From Coffea arabica (taxonomy: Eukaryota; Streptophyta; Magnoliopsida; Gentianales; Rubiaceae): a DNA stretch of 64,000 nt. The DNA lies in NCBI RefSeq assembly GCF_036785885.1, contig NC_092314.1:13971638-14035637 (forward strand). The letters are read 5' to 3'. The translations under genes were made by a program, and so were the position numbers. The notes under the pieces are model-generated. The model was not told the DNA's origin and did no database searches. It worked only from the letters and a program-made list of their open reading frames with translations. Shown here in pieces: positions 57,268 to 64,000 of the stretch (its first letter is position 1; each line of letters starts with the position of its first letter).

Positions 57268-60200
57268 TCATGATCCTGAGTTTCTCCGGATTTTCTTGTT
57301 TAATTTATCTTGTACCCGGTACCTGTCCCTCCGCTCTTCTCTCGTGCGCTTTTTTGACAGCTGCTCTTCTTTTGCCTTCTCAGCCTCATGTGCTTTTTTC
57401 TTTTCCTCTTCCTTAAGTTTTCGCTTTTTCATCTGTAAACAGTCATTGGCAGTTAGGGACTTTAAAATGCCAAGGACAATAGGTGACTTCCTCCATATAA
57501 GACAATTTGCTGTAGTCATACAGCAATTATTGAGAAACCAACTTCACTCAAAATGATACGAAGAAAGGCGATAACTCATAACTAGTCCTTTTCTGAATCA
57601 AATTCAAAATCCAGCTATGAATTGTCAAGAGTTTTCAAGGCCTAGAGTCCAAAATTTTGATCAGAAATGCCAGTTACGGAAAGTTTGATCAAGGAGAACA
57701 TACATACCTTCTCATTCCTAATAAGCTGAAGGTGTTGAACAAGAGCATGCACTTTGCGCTCATGAGGCTCCATGACAACAGCTCTACGATTTTCGAGAAG
57801 TAACCGTCTTCGAGCAGGAATGTCCTTTGGCTTCGACGCAAAGGGTAGAGCAGCCTGTAGTGACTTTGGGATAACTAATGGATTGAATTTTCGCTGTTTC
57901 CTTTCAATTGGCTGTTATACACATCAAGAAAAGGAAATAAGAAACAGTAGCCCATTAACATAAGCTGATTCCATTTCTGGCTTATCTTCCAGTTACCTTG
58001 TATAAGGAATCCTTGTTTACAGGAACTGGAATATTTAGTTCTGTTCTTAACTCGGCAACTGTTTTCATTCCTTGCCATGTCTGATTTCGTGGCTGCAGGG
58101 CTGTAGTCAGGGGGTTGTAAAAGCGAGGAACCTCCACTTGAGTCCAAGCACGCAAGAAAACTATGTCACTCATGAGAATTCTATCTTCAAATGTACACCG
58201 TGCAATCCCTTCTTTGGCAAATCCACCCATCTTTTTGGGTTGGTTGCCAATCTCCTCTTTTGCAGCCTAAAATACATAAGAAAGAATTAATAAGAAGACT
58301 ACATGGCCATTCTCTCCCCTCATACACTGACACGTACATAAAGACATAAGAGGAAGAAACACCAGTTCATACAAACATAAATGGCCATAAACAACCAATT
58401 TACTATACTATCAAAAATGAAAATCTGTATGCAAGAGAATGTCAATTATAGTGGAAAGTAATGCATAAAAACGCTAAAAGAACAAAGGTCATCTATACTA
58501 ACACTGATCAATCAAGTCCCCCAGGTCAAACTTGAAGGATAAGCTAAACAACTAGTCATGAAACTTGGATTCTATTAAGAAATTCTGGATTAATAGCATC
58601 ATCCCAATCAGACAGACAGATACTGCAATTCATAATGCAGCATCAAAATGCATGAGAATAAGTAGTCAAACAGGAAACATTGACCTAAAGTCCATAGTCA
58701 AGGAATTACAGCCACAGCAATTCCTTCTCGTCATGTTGTAGTCATGAACAAGAAAATTACCTTCTTAACCTGACCGCGAATTCCACTCACGGTTTGGACA
58801 GCAGCACCTTCAAACCTGGCAATTTCAAGATCCGAAGTAAACATGTCCTTGATAAGTGCTGTCTTCTTGAAAATTTTACATGGGTGACCAACAAGCTTAA
58901 TTTTCTTCACTATTCGTGAAGCATGGTTGAATTCTAGAACAGTAGCAGTGGCCGTAATCCTAAATGATGCCTGAAAACCAATGGTAAGCAGTCAAAGTGT
59001 AGAACCATAGCTAAGCATCTGAAATACAAATTCTAAGCACAATCACAAGCTTAAACTTCAGAAGGAGACAGAAGAAAACCAAGTGCATTTCTTTTATTCT
59101 TGAAACTGCATATATGTGCAGATCCAGAACATAATTGTGTGAACTCTAGAGCTTCTGAGAACCATGAGATGAAAGCTAACTAGTTGAGAAGCAAAATATA
59201 GAAAACCTCATTTCCCCAGATCAATTTGTATGATCCATTAAAAAGCAAGTAATTGGTTGGCTTAAGAAACTGTACACTTGCATTAGATAGATGGCTTGAA
59301 TATCCCACAATCCAAATTGAAAGTCACCGATAATATCAACTGTTTTCGAATGAAACTATAAAGCACAGAATATTTCTTCTTGTTCAACATCTTATGCAGA
59401 GAGTGCAGTAGCCCTGCATACTACCCACTATCTTCTGAAACTTAAATTAGCTAATTTGAAACTATTTCTTTTCCCTCAATACAAAGAAAAGTTTGATTTC
59501 CTTCACAAATACCAAGGTGTGTAAAGTGTGAAATAGCACTTGACGAGTAGTCTCATTCAGTAACCCATAAAAAGCAGAAGTTTTCTTTCCAGATACAGAT
59601 AAGAAAACTCCTTAACTTCTAACTGGATCATGATCTCACCAATGGCAACAAATGTAAAGGTCATTAACTGCGTGATGGCAGATATTGTAGTTTAATCAGT
59701 TAAAAGAAACTAAGTACAAGAAACGCATTGATACAAAGCAATGGATAAAAGCTGCAAACATGCCCTCACATGTCTAACCATCCAATAAAAAAAAACTAAT
59801 TTTCTTGTCATAGTGGATTTAGCCATTAATTAATCAACTTCCCCCGAAGCTAAATCCGTTCACTGTATCAAATTTAGAGAATGTATTCCATTAAGTAATG
59901 TCAAGTCATATCCTTCAAAATATACTCTTTCCATAACTACGCCTTAACATTGAACTCGAGATGGAGCTAACATACCTGAGTGTTTGATAAGTTCTGGACA
60001 GCTACCACACCAGTATGTGGTGGTGCAAGAGGGCCCCAAAACATCGCAATGCAGTGCATGTGCTCTGGAGTGTACTTCAGCATACGATAGCGACCATTAC
60101 TGTCCTCGATGACATAAACTGGTGTAGTTTGGTAACGTCGCCATCCAATGGAGACAATTATGGGGTCTCTAGTCTTCAACACCTTCTTGTGCCATCTATG

Positions 60201-63200
60201 GCGCTTTAAGCGAACCTAGAAAATTACAAGCATGTCATGATTAAATAGATTGAGATAAAGGCAAAATAAAGGAATAGTATGCAACAACCAATTTACTGTT
60301 TCTCGTGAAGGGGGTTACAACAGAGTTAGAGACTGCAGCATTAACAATTTTAACCATTGAAACAGGTATGAGGTACAAGGAAAAATGACCCAAGTCAACT
60401 ATAACGGGTCAAAATGGGTATCTACTTTCCTTGAGCTTGTCAATAACTAGTTTTACCCAGCATCATCCGGAAATTCCCATTACACATTTAAGTACCCTGA
60501 CCCTTTTCCTCCTTTCTACACCAAGAATTCCCTTGCTTAAAACTCGACAGATGCGGCAGAACCATGTTAGTTCATCTTCATCTAAGTGAACCCTCCTTCC
60601 CCTCCCCCCCCCCCCCCCAAAAAGAAAAAGGTCTTTTGCTTGTCCATAAGGCCAAAGTTTCTTTGATTCTTACGTGATGCTACAACAAGAAGGCACGAAA
60701 CAGACGAGAGGGAACACAGAAGAAAAACCAAAAATCATCTAAAGGGGAAGAAGAGGATCTCTGCTCTAGAACAACTGCATTGGCACTCAAAACTCATTTC
60801 ATCTTATTTTACTGCAGATCCCTTACAGCCCCCTATAAACTTTCTGCACCAGCAACCATGAGCAAGGCATCCTACAGCTGGCTTTCAAGCTCATGTATCT
60901 ACCTCGTATCTGAGGCACAATTGTAGGCAACAGAGACAATATTGCAAAAGCAGCAACCCATCAGAGATAAGAAAGCAACACAGGAAAAATGAACATCAGT
61001 ATTAACACAGTAACGATTTTTTCCTTCTTTCTGCTAAACATCTAAGTGGCCTGCTGAAATCTAGAACCGAGGAATTCTATTCTGTTTAAAGGAGGGGGGG
61101 GGGGGGGAAGGCATCATAGCTTGCCCAAATTATAAAGGGGCTTGGATATAGAGGACTTTTTGAAAGGAATAGGGAATTATGCCCGATACCAAAATGATAA
61201 AAGTCAAACATGTGACTAACATGAGGCTTGCAGGAGCAGTAAAGGGGGTTGAATAGGTAATGCACCCCAGGCCAACCATAAGGAGATGGCATAACAGTAC
61301 AGCAGAGTCGAAATCATGCCCAATCTAGAATCAACAGTAAGAGGATTGAATTGAACGAATAGTAAAGCCATGTATTATCTTCCTACACTTAAGTTTGGAT
61401 TTAACATGGGTCAATATTAAATTGTCTCTAAAAATGTTATTGAGAGTCGAAATCATGCACAATCTAGTATCAACAGTAAGAGGATTCAATTGAACGAATA
61501 GTAAAGCCTTGTATTATCTTCCTACACTTAAGTTGGGATTTAACCTGGGTCAATATTAAATGTCTCTAAAAATGTTATCGAGATGCAATACCTTTTGTGG
61601 AACAGCCAGAAGGACCCCTTTGAAAGTGATTTGAATCAACAATAAAACAAAAGACACTTGCTAAGGGCAGAACTTCCACTTGTAGTGTTAAAATGTTAAA
61701 TTAAAAAACCAGTAAGAAAATGTGCAGGGTTGGCTCTGATCTTTTATCCAAACTTCTCACAGACCTACTTAGAGTATAAAGCAAGAAACAAGCATGATAT
61801 CCAAATAAAAAACCAAAAGGCAGCCTTATCTCTCTTTTTGAGTTTCCTGAGAGATGGAGCAGGTAACGAGGGTATTCTAGTGCAAAATATGTTACCAAGA
61901 TAACTGACCTGCATGTATCCAACACTGTCCTCCCCATGTCCAAGTCCTCCAACAATAATAGGATGCGTAGGATCAAAATATTCAACCATTTCACAGGGCA
62001 CATCATGAACTTCCAGCCTGAGATAAGTCCCAGTTCTATAACCTTCGATCTCCACCCGGGTGTCATCATCAAGTTCATTGAGCTCAGCCATGTTTAGCTG
62101 TTTCCGAAGTTCAATCTCTTCCTTCAACTACAAGAACAGCAAGAGCAAGTTGTGGTTCCCTGTTTTTGAAGCCAAATTGAATGATAACAAATAACAAAAG
62201 TGGAAACTAGCCCACCTTATCGAAGAAACCAGAGCCATTAGCTTGATTACAACTGAACTTGGAGCCCTTCGTATCATCATTCTCTTCATCAAGAGAATCA
62301 GATCCATTATATGTACACTGGAGTGAAGGTAAACACTTTTATGTATGAAGGTCCCAAGTACCATGAAAGAAACAAATCATAGAGCAAGACATGAGCACAA
62401 AAATAAAATTTTCTGTGCAAGAGGAAATCAATTCTAAGATGCTGCAAGTCAACACGAACATGCATGACTTTAACTGGGTTCATAGTTTGTGCATGTGTTG
62501 GGTGGGTGTGTGGGTGAGAGGAAAGCCCCACCCCGGGGGAAGGGCTGGGGGGGGGGGGGGGGGGAGGAGAGGGAAATGAAAAAAGTTTATAACTTCACAT
62601 AAAAGGATATTCAGCATCAAACTTTGCACGAAGTGCCAACTTTTTGAGCCTCCGCTCCTCATTCGCTAAATCCTCATTCTTCTTGCTTATATCACGTTCA
62701 GTGATATCAGCTCCTTGACTATTCTCATACTTTTGACCTGTTTCCAAGTCCTCAAATTCACCAAAGACATCACCATCCTCATCATCGTCGATAGCTTCTG
62801 AGACTTGACCTCTACGAGCTGCCTTTGACCAATCTCCTGTTACAAAACGGTCACGAATGTTTACTATCACTTCTTCATCCTTCCAGTTCCTCCCACTCGA
62901 TATTGTGAACTTGGAGCAATCTTCAGCATTTAGATTATCAACATCTGATCCTTCTTGTGATTTCTACATACAGCAAGCAACCAAAACTATTAGCATGGCC
63001 AAGTATGCTATTAACATCTTTATAGCCTATGTTCCAAATACTGCTGGTCCACAATCCTACATAATATGGACAACTAGCCATGTAGAAAAAATTCAATATC
63101 AGCAACTGACAAACCTTCTTTCCCTCCCCCTTTGGCTTGAAGAATTCATCATCACTTTCTTCATCTACAGTGCTATTTACTGAAGCAGTTGAAGTCTTCT

Positions 63201-64000
63201 CAGCTTTCCCATACACAAGTTGCATGAGATTAACATTCTGTCTCGAAGCAGTCCTCTCCACCAAGGATTCTTTCCATTTAGAAGCATTTCCCATCTCAAG
63301 ATCTACAATATGTCAAAGACCACAATTCTCATTCTCATCCATTGTCACCCAAATTCATGAATAGCAAAAGGCAAAACAGGAATGCATGCCTAAAAGGAAA
63401 CGGCAAAAACCACTGGCACAAGATTAGACAATACTATAGGAGGATAGAAATCATACTGGCTCTAGTAGGATCACTAGCGTCATCCTCCGAGGACTCGGAA
63501 TAAGATGATGCACTTCCATCTCGGCCATCATCATCATCATCAGAATCCTGCATTAGAGTCAAAATAGAGCATAAGCACAAAAACAGCATTAGGGGTAGAC
63601 ATACAATCCTGATAAGAATTTCAGGCATAAGGTCAGAAATCAAAAAAAGTAGTGCGCGCTAAAGCCAGTAGCTGAACGTTCATAATTCAACAATAAACTA
63701 TAGTAATCTATCATGACTAAAAGAGATTTCAACAGAGTTACCTTCGGATCATCAGCGTCACTAACATCTCCAAAAACAGCTTTTCTCCTCATCCTTCCTT
63801 CGTGAAAATCAATCTGTTCAGTATAATTATCTCTGGAAGAGGGCTGCTTGTCTGATGCAAGATTATCTTCTTCCCCAGAACTATCCTCTGGCATTTTTGT
63901 TGTCAAATCCATCTGAAGAGTTTTCTCATCATCTGAAAAATCTGAAATGTCATTGTCATCAGAATCATTGTCTTCATCAGAGGCATTATCCATAGCTTCT
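57268..64000 (-). CDS. BMS1: Ribosome biogenesis protein BMS1, C-terminal two thirds (partial)
   Basis: Eleven exons in phase: 64000-63742, 63547-63457, 63302-63115, 62963-62611, 62312-62216, 62127-61909, 60215-59976, 58970-58761, 58266-57997, 57911-57708 and 57432-57268, about 764 residues. The start and N-terminal GTPase domain lie beyond the right edge; plant BMS1 is about 1,150-1,200 residues. BMS1 is a nucleolar GTPase of the SSU processome that recruits RCL1 and drives early 40S assembly. Visible here are a long acidic Asp/Ser/Glu region, [14 protein letters not shown] and FVTGDWSKA blocks, then the conserved BMS1/TSR1 C domain: [85 protein letters not shown]. It ends in a Lys/Glu/Arg tail. 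All introns are GT-AG except 62313-62610, which is AT-AC. No stop or shift seen. Confidence 0.95.
61305..61582. repeat. Tandem duplication, period 139 bp, in a BMS1 intron
   Basis: Copies 61305-61443 and 61444-61582 both begin GAGTCGAAATCATGC and share CAACAGTAAGAGGATT, TGAACGAATAGTAAAGCC and GTCTCTAAAAATGTTAT. They are nearly identical, so the duplication is recent. It lies in the intron 60216-61908. Confidence 0.9.
62313..62610 (-). other. AT-AC, U12-type intron of BMS1
   Basis: On the minus strand the intron opens with ATATCCTTTT, the U12 donor consensus, and closes with AC at 62313-62314. A U12-like branch site (TACCTTCAC) has its A about 11 bases upstream of the 3' end, the usual distance. 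With this splice the frame reads [15 protein letters not shown], matching BMS1 proteins. No GT-AG choice at this place keeps the frame: the nearby GT donors are in the wrong phase for the only AG acceptor. Confidence 0.85.

Noticed and set aside
62313..62610. Frameshift or pseudogene call for BMS1 at the exon joining 62611 and 62312
   Set aside because: It appears frame-broken only if GT-AG splicing is forced; the AT-AC U12-type splice restores the exact family sequence.
1..64000. CRISPR arrays, operons, ribosome binding sites and phage features
   Set aside because: The window is eukaryotic nuclear DNA; the repeats present are transposons, tandem duplications and microsatellites without regular spacers.

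Overview
This is a stretch of nuclear chromosome from a flowering plant, very probably a eudicot. It is AT-rich, has spliced genes separated by long intergenic DNA, and is dense in plant-type transposons: Helitrons, Stowaway, hAT-like and Mutator-like miniature elements, and tRNA-derived SINEs. Gene content (an MSP1-type LRR receptor kinase, a ROP-interactive CRIB protein, a plant-length deoxyhypusine hydroxylase, BMS1, a CYP86/CYP96-type P450 remnant) is plant-specific or plant-typical. I could not fix the species.

Layout. 1-6194: intergenic DNA with a Stowaway element (1035-1362), then the promoter and probable 5' UTR of the receptor kinase. 6195-9992: an intact, intronless 1265-residue MSP1-like LRR receptor kinase, plus strand. 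10000-13700: SINE, hAT-like MITE and old repeats. 13699-27395: a P450 pseudogene, minus strand, split by one 13,098-bp Helitron (13979-27076). Deleting the Helitron restores the P450 reading frame across the junction, so both ends are fixed to the base. The Helitron carries, all on the plus strand, a Rep-helicase gene, an RPA1-like gene and a two-B3-domain gene. Each is broken by at least one stop, and the Helitron 5' end is tandemly duplicated.

27400-35250: repeats only. 35253-39878: a three-exon ROP-interactive CRIB (RIC) gene with a 3.9-kb second intron, plus strand. 43050-48511: deoxyhypusine hydroxylase, seven exons, minus strand, 309 residues. 48881-50351: a long-inverted-repeat Mutator-like element with a 9-bp target duplication just upstream of that gene. 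52190-52687: another inverted-repeat element. 54187-56044: a second, 1,858-bp non-autonomous Helitron with a possible captured exon. 56157-56505: a second Stowaway copy. 57268-64000: the C-terminal two thirds of the 40S ribosome-assembly GTPase BMS1, minus strand, running off the right edge and containing an AT-AC intron that looks U12-type.

The host genes are unrelated in pathway, although hydroxylase and BMS1 both serve translation (eIF5A hypusination and 40S assembly). The most unusual content is the Helitron. Its Rep-helicase and RPA-like genes are known plant Helitron cargo, but the B3 DNA-binding gene between them and the 3' hairpin is not a component I know of.
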